Shown: positions 1-8,748, counted from the first letter of the stretch. The stretch: 64,000 nucleotides of DNA from an uncultured Roseburia sp. (GCA_947642555.1 CANRSX010000020.1:16048-80047), one strand, 5' to 3'. The notes: generated by a model from the letters alone, not told the origin. Program-made: numbers and translations.

Positions 1-2
1 GG

Positions 3-1328
3 GGCACATCGGGCAAGGGGTCGTCGATCGGGCAGCTGATCAGAAATATTGACCCGCGCTTTTTTAAGGTGGCTTCCATGGAGGAGCCGACGCCGGAGGA
101 GAAGCGCAAACCGTTTCTGTGCCGCCATTTTGCGAAGATTCCGGAGGCGGGAAAGTTTACTTTTCTGGATTCCGGCTGGATGGACGAGATCATGAAGGGA
201 CGCCTGCGGGGAGAGCTCTCCGACGAGGTGTACGCGTCGCGGATCGAGAGCGTGCGGCGTTTTGAGCGGCAGCTCACGGACAACGGCTATCTGGTCATGA
301 AGTTTTTCCTGCACATTTCACACAAAGAGCAGACAAAACGGATTGAGGAGCTTTTGAGCAAAAAGGATACGAAATGGCGGGTCAGTCAGAACGACCTGTG
401 GCAGAACCGTCATTATACAAAATGTCTGGAAGCGTTTGACGGTTATTTAAAGAACACGAACATGCCGTCCGCACCGTGGTACATCATTGACGCGAAGTCA
501 AAAAAGTGGGCGCAGCTCCAGCTTCTGGAGACGCTCACGCAGGGGATCGAGATCGCCTTAAACAACAGCTCGATGGCGGTTCCGCTGCTTCAGAACGTAT
601 TTCCGCTGGCAAAGCAGCCGCTGCTCTCGGAGATTCCGCTGGACAAGACAATTGACGGAGAGGAATACAAAAAAGAATTAAAGCGTCTCCAGCAGCGCTT
701 AGGGGAGCTTCACAACCGTCTTTACCGCAAGAAGGTGCCGGTGGTGATCGCCTACGAGGGCTGGGATGCGGCAGGAAAGGGCGGCAATATCAAGCGCATC
801 ACAGGAGCGCTGGACCCGCGGGGGTATGAGGTGCACCCGATCGCAAGCCCGGAGCCGTATGAGAAGGCGCGCCATTATCTGTGGCGGTTCTGGACCAGGC
901 TGCCGAAGACCGGGCACATCGCGATCTTTGACCGCACCTGGTACGGCCGGGTGATGGTGGAGCGGCTGGAAGGGTTCTGCAGCGAGAATGACTGGATGCG
1001 CGCTTACAACGAGATCAATGAGTTTGAGAAGGAGCTTTCCGACGCGGGGATGGTGATCATCAAATTCTGGGTGCAGATCGATAAGGATACGCAGCTTGTG
1101 CGCTTTAACGAGCGCGCGGCCACGCCGGAGAAGCAGTGGAAGATCACGGAGGAAGACTGGAGAAACCGGGAAAAATGGGATCTCTACGAGCAGGCGGTAA
1201 ACGAGATGCTCCAGAAGACCAGCACCACGTATGCGCCCTGGTATGTGCTGGAATCCGTGGACAAGAAATATGCCAGGATCAAAGCGTTAAAAATCGTGAT
1301 CAGGGAGCTTGAGCGGGTGCTGGATTAA
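3..1328 (+). CDS. pap: Polyphosphate:AMP phosphotransferase, 5' end outside the window
   Basis: This is a two-domain PPK2-family kinase that transfers phosphate from polyphosphate to AMP. The open frame runs in from the left edge: codons from position 3 encode GTSGKGSS, the Walker A loop of the first PPK2 domain, so the GTG at 69 is internal and roughly the first 50-60 residues are missing. The second domain shows its own Walker A (GWDAAGKGG, about 765-790) and the Walker B/lid region FDRTWYGRVMVERLEGF (about 925-980). Two tandem PPK2 units are the hallmark of class II (Pap) enzymes; single-domain PPK2 proteins make nucleoside triphosphates instead. Family known from sequence; preference for AMP is inferred from that architecture. 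The gene converges on the minus-strand PAP2 gene, with a weak TAAACCG/CGGTTTA hairpin between them (1326-1358). Confidence 0.9.
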   Translation, partial: GTSGKGSSIGQLIRNIDPRFFKVASMEEPTPEEKRKPFLCRHFAKIPEAGKFTFLDSGWMDEIMKGRLRGELSDEVYASRIESVRRFERQLTDNGYLVMKFFLHISHKEQTKRIEELLSKKDTKWRVSQNDLWQNRHYTKCLEAFDGYLKNTNMPSAPWYIIDAKSKKWAQLQLLETLTQGIEIALNNSSMAVPLLQNVFPLAKQPLLSEIPLDKTIDGEEYKKELKRLQQRLGELHNRLYRKKVPVVIAYEGWDAAGKGGNIKRITGALDPRGYEVHPIASPEPYEKARHYLWRFWTRLPKTGHIAIFDRTWYGRVMVERLEGFCSENDWMRAYNEINEFEKELSDAGMVIIKFWVQIDKDTQLVRFNERAATPEKQWKITEEDWRNREKWDLYEQAVNEMLQKTSTTYAPWYVLESVDKKYARIKALKIVIRELERVLD

Positions 1329-1355
1329 ACCGATGGGCCGAAGGCGGCGGACGGT

Positions 1356-1850
1356 TTAGAGGATATAATAGCCGATCACTCCGCCTATGATGCCGGTCAG
1401 GGCGCCCGCGATGACGTCGCGGGGATCATGGACGCCCCCGATCACGCGGATCAGGGCAAGCGCGGCGCCTAAGACGCAAAGCATGACGCCGGCGTCGGTG
1501 TGCACGTAGAAAACGGTCATGGCGATCATGAAGACGGAAAAGACATGACGGCTTGGAAAGGACATCCCCAGGGTGTCCTTTTCGAGGATCGGGGGAATGT
1601 CATAGCGCTCATACGGCCGCGGGGCGTTGTAGATTTTGCGAAAGACGGTGACAGCGGCAAAGCAGACCGCGGGGACGAGGATGGCCCGCAGGAGAAACGG
1701 ATTATGGCGGGAAAATAAGACCAGGAGAAACAGCGGGTAGAGCATGAAGATAAAACCGGTCAGCAGATGGTTGACCGACCGAAGCATCTGAACCCGTTTT
1801 GGCTCCTCGCGGATATAATCTGTCATTTTCTGATAGGTTTCTCTGCTCAT
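1356..1850 (-). CDS. PAP2-family membrane phosphatase
   Basis: A membrane-embedded acid phosphatase of the PAP2 superfamily (164 aa from the chosen start). Three signature motifs are visible: a basic residue upstream of PRP (RKIYNAPRP), PSRH (usual PSGH), and the third motif RVIGGVHDPRD with catalytic His and Asp. Several hydrophobic helices surround them. Such enzymes dephosphorylate lipid phosphates (phosphatidate, undecaprenyl pyrophosphate); the substrate here is unknown. Two in-frame ATGs occur, at 1856 and 1850; GGAG lies 6 nt before the second and only about 1 nt before the first, so 1850 is preferred. It is downstream of and co-oriented with the LspA-like and AraC genes, so the three may be co-transcribed. 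Confidence 0.85.
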   Translation of the reverse strand: MSRETYQKMTDYIREEPKRVQMLRSVNHLLTGFIFMLYPLFLLVLFSRHNPFLLRAILVPAVCFAAVTVFRKIYNAPRPYERYDIPPILEKDTLGMSFPSRHVFSVFMIAMTVFYVHTDAGVMLCVLGAALALIRVIGGVHDPRDVIAGALTGIIGGVIGYYIL

Positions 1851-1886
1851 GTGCATCTCCGTTCTACGGGTGTAGTGCCTGCGCTG

Positions 1887-2339
1887 CTATGCCTGCTCTG
1901 AGCCGACGGCGGCAAGCAGGGCCCCGATAAAGATAAAAAAGTCCGACAGGTTAAAAATAATCCGTTCCAGGCGCGGGGAGCCGATGTGGATGCGGAAATA
2001 ATCCACGACATGGCCTTTTGCGTACCGGTCATAAAGATTGTTCGCGCCGCCGCCGACCAGCAGGGCCAGGCCGGCCTTTTCCAAAGGCTTCCCGGAGGAT
2101 CGTAAGGCGATAAAATATGCGGTTCCGGCCACGAGGATCACGGCTGTGTGCAGCGCGCGCATCAGCTTTGGCTGCTTCGCGAGAAAATTGAGCGCAGCGC
2201 CGTCGTTGTAATATTTTTCGAGAATGATCCGCCCGCCGAGGCGCGGATGGCGGACATATCTCGCGTATTTCTGGTCAATGCGGCGTTTGATGAAAAAATC
2301 CAGAAGGAATACGCCGGCTGTCAGGAACAGATAGATCAT
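1887..2339 (-). CDS. LspA-like signal peptidase II family protein
   Basis: A 150-aa membrane protein with the layout of lipoprotein signal peptidase (LspA), which removes signal peptides from prolipoproteins. Visible family motifs are YNDGAALNFL (compare N-T-G-A-A-F), GGGANNLYDR, GHVVDYF and FNLSDFF; the last two carry the two Asp residues that form the aspartyl active site. About four hydrophobic segments are seen. It diverges from canonical LspA (basic insert RHPRLGGR near the N-terminus, Ser in FNLSD), so it may be a paralogue with a specialised substrate rather than the housekeeping enzyme. The start at 2339 has a strong GGGAGG site just upstream. It sits between an AraC regulator and a PAP2 phosphatase on the same strand. 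Confidence 0.8.
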   Translation of the reverse strand: MIYLFLTAGVFLLDFFIKRRIDQKYARYVRHPRLGGRIILEKYYNDGAALNFLAKQPKLMRALHTAVILVAGTAYFIALRSSGKPLEKAGLALLVGGGANNLYDRYAKGHVVDYFRIHIGSPRLERIIFNLSDFFIFIGALLAAVGSEQA

Positions 2340-2392
2340 AAGGAACCTCCCTTTCTTACAGTATACATCTGTTTCACATAAATAGGAAGCGG

Positions 2393-3298
2393 TTATTTTA
2401 CAGGGACGCCGGACTGCGCTTCCGCGGGGTGCTGTTTCCGGTATTCCCGCGGCGTCATGGAAAAGCGCGCCTTAAAGGTGCGGTTAAAATAGGAGAGGTT
2501 GTCATACCCGCATTCCGCGGCGACCGTGAGGATCTGGGCGTCGGAGGCGGCGAGCAGGCGCGCGGCGATGGTGAGACGGTAATCGTTTAAATAGGCGGTG
2601 AAGGTCGTGCCCGTCGTCTCTTTGAAATAGCGCATAAAATGGGACGCGCTGATGCCGCAGGCGCGGGCGATCTCCGCGACGGTGATTTTGTCCATGTAGC
2701 GTGTCTCGATGTACTTTAAAATCAGCTTCATTTTTTCCAGCGGGGCATGTCGTTCTGGCAGAGGATCCTGCCGGCAGCGGCTCACCAGAAGGTAGAAGAA
2801 CATGCAGAGCTGGCTTTTGATATAAAGCTGATACCCGAACGGGTTTGTGCGGCTGATCGCATCGTTTGCGTCCACGCAGGCGCTGAGCGCCGGATAGCAC
2901 GGATCGTCCGGCGTGTAAAAGGACGGTACGGGCAGACGGCCGGAGAAGAGCGGGTCAAGAAGGTCGGTATTCCCCGTGTCCGCTTTTCTCGAGAGCAGGA
3001 TGTCCGGATGAAAGATAATATTTTCGTACTCCATGGATTCCTTTTCACAGGGTCCGATGGCATGCAGCTGTCCCGGCAGGATCAGCGCGATCGTTCCCGC
3101 GGATACCGTGTGCGGCGTCACATCGACGGTGACGGTGCCGCGGCCCTTTTTGACATAGATCAGTTCGGCCTCGTCATGCCAGTGCAGCGGCACCTGCGCG
3201 AAGTCAAGCGGGATCGTGCAGGGATAGGTGATATAGGGAAACAGCAGGTCCCCGTGTGAAGTTTTTTCCTGGTAATTTTCATATTCTAAGATATTCAT
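2393..3298 (-). CDS. AraC-family transcriptional regulator with N-terminal cupin domain
   Basis: A 301-aa transcription factor: an N-terminal cupin sensing domain ([21 protein letters not shown], about residues 35-70) followed by a C-terminal double helix-turn-helix of the AraC type ([20 protein letters not shown] and [17 protein letters not shown], ending MTPREYRK). Such proteins usually bind a sugar in the cupin fold and activate catabolic genes. The ATG at 3298 is preferred; a TTG 36 nt upstream is in frame but has no ribosome binding site. A consensus-like promoter (see the site at 3305-3334) ends only 6 nt before this ATG, so the mRNA may be leaderless. It is divergent from the glycogen phosphorylase at 3413, which is a plausible but unproven target. 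Confidence 0.85.
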   Translation of the reverse strand: MNILEYENYQEKTSHGDLLFPYITYPCTIPLDFAQVPLHWHDEAELIYVKKGRGTVTVDVTPHTVSAGTIALILPGQLHAIGPCEKESMEYENIIFHPDILLSRKADTGNTDLLDPLFSGRLPVPSFYTPDDPCYPALSACVDANDAISRTNPFGYQLYIKSQLCMFFYLLVSRCRQDPLPERHAPLEKMKLILKYIETRYMDKITVAEIARACGISASHFMRYFKETTGTTFTAYLNDYRLTIAARLLAASDAQILTVAAECGYDNLSYFNRTFKARFSMTPREYRKQHPAEAQSGVPVK

Positions 3299-3304
3299 GA
3301 TAGA

Positions 3305-3334
3305 ATTGTACCACTTTTGGAAGTGATACTGCAA
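3305..3334 (-). promoter_or_regulatory. Sigma-A-like promoter of the AraC-family gene
   Basis: On the minus strand TTGCAG (3329-3334) and TACAAT (3305-3310) are separated by 18 nt. The predicted transcription start falls at or beside the ATG at 3298. The spacer contains CACTT-ttgg-AAGTG (3312-3325), a small inverted repeat that could be an operator between the divergent genes. Confidence 0.5.
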
Positions 3335-3412
3335 GAAAAATCAGAAAGGAATTCATATAATATAGAAATAAGGGTAATGCTGACAGAAAAGAAAACGGAG
3401 GGAGAGAGAAGT

Positions 3413-5668
3413 ATGACAAAACTGCAGGAGATGCTGGAGAAGAACTGCAAAAAACCGATCGCGCAGTGTAAGGAGGAGGAGCTTTACCACGCACTGCTCG
3501 CGGTGACAAAGGAGATGGCAAAGGAGAAGGAGAGCAATGCGGGTAAACGGAAATTATATTATATTTCCGCGGAGTTCCTGATCGGAAAGCTGCTGTCAAA
3601 CAACCTGATCAACCTGGGGATTTACGAGGAGGTAAAGGAGCTTCTTGCGAAAAACGGAAAAGACCTTGCCGCGGTGGAGGAGACAGAGCCGGAGCCGTCG
3701 CTCGGAAACGGCGGTCTGGGACGTCTGGCGGCGTGCTTTTTGGATTCGATCGCAAGCCTGGGACTCAACGGCGACGGTGTGGGGTTAAATTACCACTACG
3801 GGCTGTTCCGCCAGGTCTTTGAGAAGAATCTGCAGCAGGAGGAGCCGAACCCGTGGATTGAGAAAGAGAGCTGGCTGCACAAGACAGACGTCTCATATCC
3901 GGTGCTCTTCGGCGGATTTAAGCTGCAGTCCCGGATGTACGACATCGATGTGATCGGCTACAACAACCGCACGACAAAGCTGCATCTGTTTGACGTGGAG
4001 ACGGTGGACGAGAGTATCGTAAAGGACGGGATCGAATTTGACAAGGAGGATATCGAAAAGAACCTGACCCTGTTTTTATACCCGGACGACTCGGACGACA
4101 AAGGTCGTATCCTGCGTGTATACCAGCAGTATTTTATGGTGAGCAACGCCGCGCAGCTGATCATCGACGAGACGCTCGCGCGGGGCGGCGATCTGCACCG
4201 GCTGCACCAGTACGCGGCGGTTCAGATCAACGACACGCATCCGAGCATGGTGATCCCGGAGCTGATCCGGCTTCTGATGGAGCGCGGCATCCGGATCGAC
4301 GAGGCGATCTCCATCGTCGAAAAGACCTGCGCCTACACGAACCACACGATCCTCGCGGAGGCGCTGGAGAAATGGCCCATCCACTTCCTGGAGAAGGCGG
4401 TGCCGCAGCTGATGCCGATTTTCTATGAGCTGAATAACCGTGTCGTGGCGAAGTGCGCGGATCCGACGGTCGCGATCATTGACGATGAGAACCGGGTGCA
4501 CATGGCGCATATGGATATTCATTACGGCTACAGCGTCAACGGCGTCGCGTATCTGCACACGGAGATTTTAAAGGACACGGAGCTGCACAATTTTTATAAG
4601 CTCTACCCGGAGAAGTTCAACAATAAGACGAACGGCATCACCTTCCGCCGCTGGCTGCTGCACTGCAACCACGAGCTGACCGCGCTGATCGAATCCCTGA
4701 TCGGGGACGGCTTTAAGACGGACGCGGAGGAGCTGGAAAAACTGGCGGCATATGCGGATGACGCGGCGGTGCAGGATAAGCTGCTCGCGGTCAAGGATGA
4801 GAAGAAGGCGCAGCTAAAAGCGTATCTGAAGCGGACACAGGGGATCGAACTGGATGAGCATTCGATCTACGACATCCAGATCAAGCGGCTGCACGAGTAC
4901 AAGCGCCAGCAGATGAACGCCCTGTATGTGATTCACAAATATTTTGAGATTAAGGCAGGGAAGAAGCCCGTCCGCCCGGTCACGGTGATCTTTGGCGCGA
5001 AGGCGGCCCCGGCGTACGTGATCGCAAAGGATATCATTCACCTGATCCTCTGCTTACAGGAGATCATCGCAAAGGATCCGGCAGTCGCGCCGTATCTGAA
5101 GGTCGTGATGGTGGAGAATTACAATGTCACGCTGGCGGAGAAGCTGATCCCGGCGGCGGATATCCACGAGCAGATTTCGCTTGCGTCGAAGGAGGCGTCC
5201 GGCACCTCGAATATGAAATTTATGTTAAACGGCGCGGTGGCCGTCGGGACGATGGACGGCGCGAACGTCGAGATGCACCAGTTTGTGGGGGCCGACAATA
5301 TCTATATCTTCGGCGAGTCCTCCGAGGCTGTGATCCGGCATTACGAGAAGGCGGACTACGTCTCGCGGGATTATTATGAAAGGGATGCGGACATCAAAAA
5401 GGCGGTTGACTTTATCGTCAGCGACGAGATGATGGCAGTCGGCTGTAAGGAGAATCTGACGCGGCTTTACAACGAGCTTCTGAACAAAGACTGGTTCATG
5501 ACGCTGCCCGATTTTAAGGAGTATGTGGAGATAAAGGACCGCATTTACGCGGATTATGAGGATCGCCGCGCGTGGGCGAAAAAGATGCTGATCAATATCA
5601 GCAAAGCGGGATTTTTCTCTTCCGACCGGACGATCCGGCAGTACAATGAGGATATCTGGCATCTGTAA
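3413..5668 (+). CDS. glgP: Glycogen/starch/alpha-glucan phosphorylase (GT35), short type
   Basis: This enzyme releases glucose-1-phosphate from alpha-1,4-glucans by phosphorolysis, using pyridoxal phosphate. At 751 aa it is about 70 residues shorter than the second phosphorylase in the window (33974-36445). Conserved blocks include [36 protein letters not shown], and the PLP-lysine region [14 protein letters not shown] followed by [10 protein letters not shown]. The reading frame is open further upstream, but the ATG at 3413 follows GGAGGGAGAG and begins MTKLQEML, so this start is chosen. It ends in a strong hairpin (5672-5707). A possible TATAAT lies at 3356-3361 in the divergent region shared with the AraC gene. 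Confidence 0.93.
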   Translation: MTKLQEMLEKNCKKPIAQCKEEELYHALLAVTKEMAKEKESNAGKRKLYYISAEFLIGKLLSNNLINLGIYEEVKELLAKNGKDLAAVEETEPEPSLGNGGLGRLAACFLDSIASLGLNGDGVGLNYHYGLFRQVFEKNLQQEEPNPWIEKESWLHKTDVSYPVLFGGFKLQSRMYDIDVIGYNNRTTKLHLFDVETVDESIVKDGIEFDKEDIEKNLTLFLYPDDSDDKGRILRVYQQYFMVSNAAQLIIDETLARGGDLHRLHQYAAVQINDTHPSMVIPELIRLLMERGIRIDEAISIVEKTCAYTNHTILAEALEKWPIHFLEKAVPQLMPIFYELNNRVVAKCADPTVAIIDDENRVHMAHMDIHYGYSVNGVAYLHTEILKDTELHNFYKLYPEKFNNKTNGITFRRWLLHCNHELTALIESLIGDGFKTDAEELEKLAAYADDAAVQDKLLAVKDEKKAQLKAYLKRTQGIELDEHSIYDIQIKRLHEYKRQQMNALYVIHKYFEIKAGKKPVRPVTVIFGAKAAPAYVIAKDIIHLILCLQEIIAKDPAVAPYLKVVMVENYNVTLAEKLIPAADIHEQISLASKEASGTSNMKFMLNGAVAVGTMDGANVEMHQFVGADNIYIFGESSEAVIRHYEKADYVSRDYYERDADIKKAVDFIVSDEMMAVGCKENLTRLYNELLNKDWFMTLPDFKEYVEIKDRIYADYEDRRAWAKKMLINISKAGFFSSDRTIRQYNEDIWHL

Positions 5669-5671
5669 AGA

Positions 5672-5707
5672 AAACGGCCGGCCCCTGTGTTCTGGGGCCG
5701 GCCGTTT
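5672..5707. terminator. GC-rich bidirectional terminator after glgP
   Basis: Perfect 14-bp inverted repeat: AAACGGCCGGCCCC (5672-5685), 8-nt loop, GGGGCCGGCCGTTT (5694-5707). It lies between the convergent glgP and XRE genes and has A-rich/T-rich edges on both strands. Confidence 0.85.
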
Positions 5708-5714
5708 CCGCGGT

Positions 5715-6086
5715 TCATTCCCTCTGGATTTTTTCTTCGTCTGATTTGCGGACAACGTTTAAATCAAGCAGCTTGTTGACTGCTTTCTGCAGCTCGGGAT
5801 GTCTCCGATAGGATTCGATCAGAGCGCGTTCCGAAGGAGTGACACGGAAGACAGAGGCGTCTTCTTTATAGCCGAAAACGGACAAAATATCGCTGATATT
5901 ATAAAGCTCACAAAGGACTAACAGAGTGTCTGCGCTGGGATTGGCCTGACCGCTTTCCCAGCCGTAAATCGTCTTTGGCGCAACATGGATGGAACGCTCG
6001 TGCAGCATGAGGGAAACATCGTTGACAGAAAAATGATTTTTTCTTCGATATTCTTTTAAGACCTGTGGAATTTGTGAATTTCTCAT
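5715..6086 (-). CDS. XRE-family helix-turn-helix regulator
   Basis: A 123-aa DNA-binding protein. Residues 8-65 form a Cro/CI-type helix-turn-helix (VLKEYRRKNHFSVNDVSLML, then APKTIYGWESGQANPSADTL). The C-terminal half (about 70-123) is helical, with ITPSERALIESYR-like sequence common to small clostridial XRE proteins that gate stress or developmental functions. Partner and signal are unknown. GGAG directly abuts the ATG, while GAGG 8 nt upstream gives better spacing. A promoter with TTGACG/TATGAT and an 18-nt spacer lies at 6107-6136 on the minus strand, with GGTA...TACC half-sites overlapping the -10 that might mediate autoregulation. Confidence 0.85.
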   Translation of the reverse strand: MRNSQIPQVLKEYRRKNHFSVNDVSLMLHERSIHVAPKTIYGWESGQANPSADTLLVLCELYNISDILSVFGYKEDASVFRVTPSERALIESYRRHPELQKAVNKLLDLNVVRKSDEEKIQRE

Positions 6087-6106
6087 CTCCTTTACCTCAC
6101 AACGGT

Positions 6107-6136
6107 ATCATAGCTTACCTCTTTTGGGAGCGTCAA
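6107..6136 (-). promoter_or_regulatory. Sigma-A-like promoter of the XRE gene
   Basis: Minus-strand TTGACG (6131-6136), 18-nt spacer, TATGAT (6107-6112). GGTAAGCTATGATACC overlaps the -10 and has GGTA/TACC symmetry that could be an operator. Confidence 0.55.
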
Positions 6137-6221
6137 TATATTCTGTTAATTAGAGAAAAATGGTGATATAATTCCTTAATTTAAAGAATTTTTTATATAT
6201 AACAGATTATAGGGTGGAAAT

Positions 6222-6251
6222 GTATAAGAAAATGATTTGTGTTTCATACTA
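6222..6251 (+). promoter_or_regulatory. Sigma-G-like forespore promoter for spoVAD-spoVAE
   Basis: GTATA (6222-6226), an 18-nt gap, and CATACTA (6245-6251). This fits the Bacillus subtilis sigma-G consensus as I recall it (GHATR, N18, CATHHTA) at every defined position. It lies about 35 bp upstream of the spoVAD start codon, as expected for a late-sporulation gene. Confidence 0.7.
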
Positions 6252-6285
6252 AAAGAAGAATTCATGTGGAACCAGGAGGAAACGT

Positions 6286-7299
6286 ATGAGTGCACAGACA
6301 GGAAAACAGAGCCTGAAATTTGCGGAGGCTCCTTATATTATCAGCAGCGCGAGCATTGTCGGAAAAAAGGAGGGCGAGGGCCCGCTTGGAAACTGTTTTG
6401 ATGTGGTGGGCGAGGACGATAAGTTCGGCCAGAATACCTGGGAGGAGGCGGAGAGCACCCTGCAGAAGGAGGCGTTTTCCATGGCGGTGGGAAAAGCCGG
6501 GTTAAAGACAGAGGAGATCCGCTATCTGTTTTCCGGGGATCTGTTAGGGCAGAACATCGCGACCTCATTCGGCCTGATGGACTATCAGGTGCCGCTGTTC
6601 GGGCTGTACGGGGCGTGCAGTACCTGCGGGGAGGCGCTGTCGCTCGGCGCGATGTGCGTGGCGGCGGGGTATGCGGATTATGTGGTGTCCATGACGTCAA
6701 GCCATTTTGCCAGCGCGGAAAAGCAGTTCCGGTTTCCGCTGGAATACGCGAACCAGCGCCCGGCGTCCGCGACCTGGACCGTGACGGGCAGCGGCGCGTT
6801 TGTGCTGGGGAAGCGGCGGAGCAAAGCGCGGATCACCGGGATTACCACCGGGAAAATCGTGGATTACGGGATTAAGGATTCGATGAATATGGGGGCCGCG
6901 ATGGCGCCTGCGGCAGCGGATGTGATCTGTCGTCATCTGTCGGATTTCGGGATCGCGCCAAAGGAGTATGACCGGATCATCACAGGGGACCTGGGCACCG
7001 TGGGACAGGAGATTCTCTGGGATCTCGTGAGACAGGGCGGGTATGACATCAGCAGCGTGCACGCGGACTGCGGGATCGAGATTTATGACGGGGAGAAGCA
7101 GAATACCGGGGCAGGGGGCTCTGGCTGCGGCTGTTCGGCGGTGACCTTAAGCGCGCATTTCCTGAAAAAAGTGGAGGAAGGACATTTTCACAAAATTCTG
7201 TTTGTGCCCACCGGTGCGCTGCTCTCCACGGTATCGTTTAACGAGGGAATGACGGTGCCGGGGATCGCGCATGCGGTCGTGATTGAGCACGCATCGTAA
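6286..7299 (+). CDS. spoVAD: Stage V sporulation protein AD
   Basis: SpoVAD is part of the SpoVA channel complex that moves Ca-dipicolinate into the developing spore and out on germination; SpoVAD itself has a thiolase-like fold and binds dipicolinate. The 337-aa product matches family length and shows characteristic stretches: a GNCFDVV region, QNTWEEAES, FGLYGACSTCGEALSLGA (with the paired cysteines near the thiolase-like pocket), FRFPLEYANQRPASATWTVTG, GDLGTVGQE and GAGGSGCGCSA. AGGAGG lies 6 nt before the ATG. A sigma-G-like promoter precedes it and spoVAE follows after 15 nt. spoVAC, usually the upstream partner, is absent here. Confidence 0.95.
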   Translation: MSAQTGKQSLKFAEAPYIISSASIVGKKEGEGPLGNCFDVVGEDDKFGQNTWEEAESTLQKEAFSMAVGKAGLKTEEIRYLFSGDLLGQNIATSFGLMDYQVPLFGLYGACSTCGEALSLGAMCVAAGYADYVVSMTSSHFASAEKQFRFPLEYANQRPASATWTVTGSGAFVLGKRRSKARITGITTGKIVDYGIKDSMNMGAAMAPAAADVICRHLSDFGIAPKEYDRIITGDLGTVGQEILWDLVRQGGYDISSVHADCGIEIYDGEKQNTGAGGSGCGCSAVTLSAHFLKKVEEGHFHKILFVPTGALLSTVSFNEGMTVPGIAHAVVIEHAS

Positions 7300-7314
7300 A
7301 AGAGGAGGAGAACG

Positions 7315-7671
7315 ATGGACTATGTAAATGCATTCTGGGTCGGAGGGCTGATCTGCGCTCTTGTCCAGATTCTGATGGAAAAGACAAAGCTGCTTCCGGG
7401 GCGGATCATGGTGATGCTGGTGTGCCTTGGGGCGCTGCTCGGGGCAGTACAGATTTATGAGCCGTTTTTGGAATATGCCGGCGCGGGGGCGAGCGTCCCG
7501 TTGCTGGGATTTGGAAATGTGCTGTGGAAAGGCATAAAGGAGGCTGTGGACCAGAACGGCTTTTTAGGGATCTTCATGGGAGGATTTAAAGCGAGCGCAG
7601 TCGGAATCTCGGCGGCGCTGATCTTCGGATATATCGCCAGCCTGATCTTCCAGCCGAAGATGAAGGTGTAG
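7315..7671 (+). CDS. spoVAE: Stage V sporulation protein AE (SpoVAEB type)
   Basis: A 118-aa integral membrane protein of the SpoVA channel. Hydrophobic helices occupy most of its length: FWVGGLICALVQILME, MVMLVCLGALLGAVQIY, and a C-terminal ASAVGISAALIFGYIASLIF. PLLGFGNVLWKG and the FLGIFMGGFKA loop are typical of the SpoVAEB subfamily (about 116 aa in Bacillus). The start at 7315 is 15 nt after the spoVAD stop and follows AGAGGAGGAG. It is transcribed with spoVAD from the forespore-type promoter and ends at the hairpin at 7715-7749. Confidence 0.93.
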   Translation: MDYVNAFWVGGLICALVQILMEKTKLLPGRIMVMLVCLGALLGAVQIYEPFLEYAGAGASVPLLGFGNVLWKGIKEAVDQNGFLGIFMGGFKASAVGISAALIFGYIASLIFQPKMKV

Positions 7672-7714
7672 GCGAACGCGGCTGCGCTTCGCGTGCCGGC
7701 CTGCTGATAAAAAA

Positions 7715-7749
7715 GCGCTGCGGCCCGCTTCTTTTGCGGTCCGCAGCGT
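7715..7749. terminator. Bidirectional terminator between spoVAE and the GntR gene
   Basis: CGCTGCGGCCCGC and GCGGTCCGCAGCG form a 13-bp stem with one mismatch. A-rich sequence precedes it and T-containing sequence follows. It serves two convergent genes. Confidence 0.75.
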
Positions 7750-7755
7750 TCTCAT

Positions 7756-8496
7756 CTACTCTGACGAGACGTCTGTCGTCGTAATCTGATGGATGGGATA
7801 TCCCTTTGTGTAGACAAAATATTCCGGGCATTTATACACCACCTCGGCGCTCGCGTTAAAACCGTCGTACAGATGGTGCGAGATCCGCTCGGCGAGACGG
7901 TTATATTCGCGTCCGGAGATATAATCCCAGATCAGGATGTGATCCTGGTAAAGGCGCTGGAGATTGTCGCGCTCCCCGAGATTTAAAAAGGTGCGGAACC
8001 GCTCGTACTGCGAATTGATCGTCTGCCAGTAGCGCATGACATTCTGCTTGCCCGCGAGCTCATAGAGCATGTCGTGAAACGCGTTGTCGCTGATGACGAA
8101 CGCGCGGCTTAACTCTTCCGGGGGAAGATCGGAATCGAGCAGATCCTTCTGCTGCTGCAAGATCAGCCGCACCGCAAATTCCTGGGAATTGTCATGGCTG
8201 GTTGCGAGGTCCCGGAAGACGGCCTGCTCTAACACTTCCCGGATGTAGAGTGTATCGGCGATCATATCGAGATCAATCAGGGATACAAAGGTGCCGATGT
8301 GCGGGCGGATCTCAAGCAGCCCCTCGCGCTCGAGCATCTTAAAGGCGTCCCGCACGGGAGTCCTTGAGATCTCATACCTTGCGGCTGTCTCAATCTCGCT
8401 GATCGCGGATCCGGGCGGAAGCTCCAGATGCAGGATCTGCTCTTTTAATTTGTCGTAAACGGTCTCGGATGTGCCGGGGCGTCTGTTTAAGTACAT
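7756..8496 (-). CDS. GntR-family regulator, FadR/FCD type (UxuR-like)
   Basis: A 246-aa repressor-type protein with an N-terminal winged helix (VYDKLKEQILHLELPPGSAI..ISRTPVRDAFKMLEREGLLEI, residues 13-60) and a C-terminal all-helical FCD ligand-binding domain (SDNAFHDMLYELAGKQNVMRYW and the metal-binding His region near ISHHLYDGF). FCD-type GntR proteins often sense uronate intermediates or organic acids. It is divergent from the uxuA operon, and three palindromes of the type bound by this subfamily lie in the shared intergenic region. I infer that it controls mannonate catabolism. Its own promoter is at 8529-8557 and GAGG lies 8-9 nt before the ATG. Confidence 0.88.
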   Translation of the reverse strand: MYLNRRPGTSETVYDKLKEQILHLELPPGSAISEIETAARYEISRTPVRDAFKMLEREGLLEIRPHIGTFVSLIDLDMIADTLYIREVLEQAVFRDLATSHDNSQEFAVRLILQQQKDLLDSDLPPEELSRAFVISDNAFHDMLYELAGKQNVMRYWQTINSQYERFRTFLNLGERDNLQRLYQDHILIWDYISGREYNRLAERISHHLYDGFNASAEVVYKCPEYFVYTKGYPIHQITTTDVSSE

Positions 8497-8528
8497 AATA
8501 AAACCTCGCAGCGTCTGTGATATCTCTT

Positions 8529-8557
8529 ACTATATCGCGTTACGGGAAGAATTTCAA
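8529..8557 (-). promoter_or_regulatory. Promoter of the GntR gene
   Basis: Minus-strand TTGAAA (8552-8557), 17-nt spacer, TATAGT (8529-8534), 33 nt upstream of the start codon. Confidence 0.6.
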
Positions 8558-8637
8558 TCAGTTTTTTGCAGGAAGAAAAGAAGAAGAAAAGAAAGCGGAT
8601 TCCCTGCGCCCGCAGAAAAAAGGCGAAATACAGCAGC

Positions 8638-8647
8638 TTGTATACAG
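8638..8647. promoter_or_regulatory. Candidate GntR operator 1
   Basis: TTGTATACAG differs by one base from the perfect palindrome at 8756-8765. Its centre lies 118 bp upstream of that of the promoter-proximal site. Confidence 0.5.
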
Positions 8648-8686
8648 GATGTGAGGAGAAGGAGAAGAAAAACAGATGTCAGACCA

Positions 8687-8696
8687 TTGTATAGAA
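8687..8696. promoter_or_regulatory. Candidate GntR operator 2
   Basis: TTGTATAGAA differs by one base from TTGTATACAA. Its centre is 69 bp from the promoter-proximal operator and 49 bp from operator 1. Confidence 0.4.
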
Positions 8697-8748
8697 TGCA
8701 CAAAAATAAAACTGAAATATGTGCAAAACATAGAAAGCAGAATAGGTG

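Noticed and set aside
69..1328. Taking GTG at 69 as the start of the polyphosphate kinase
   Set aside because: Codons from position 3 encode the conserved Walker A loop of the first PPK2 domain, so the gene extends beyond the left edge.
3329..3361. CTGCAAG at 3329 exactly 27 bp before TATAAT, resembling a proximal tandem-box promoter for glgP
   Set aside because: There is no matching distal box 21 bp upstream, and the same bases form the -35 of the divergent AraC gene. Probably coincidence.
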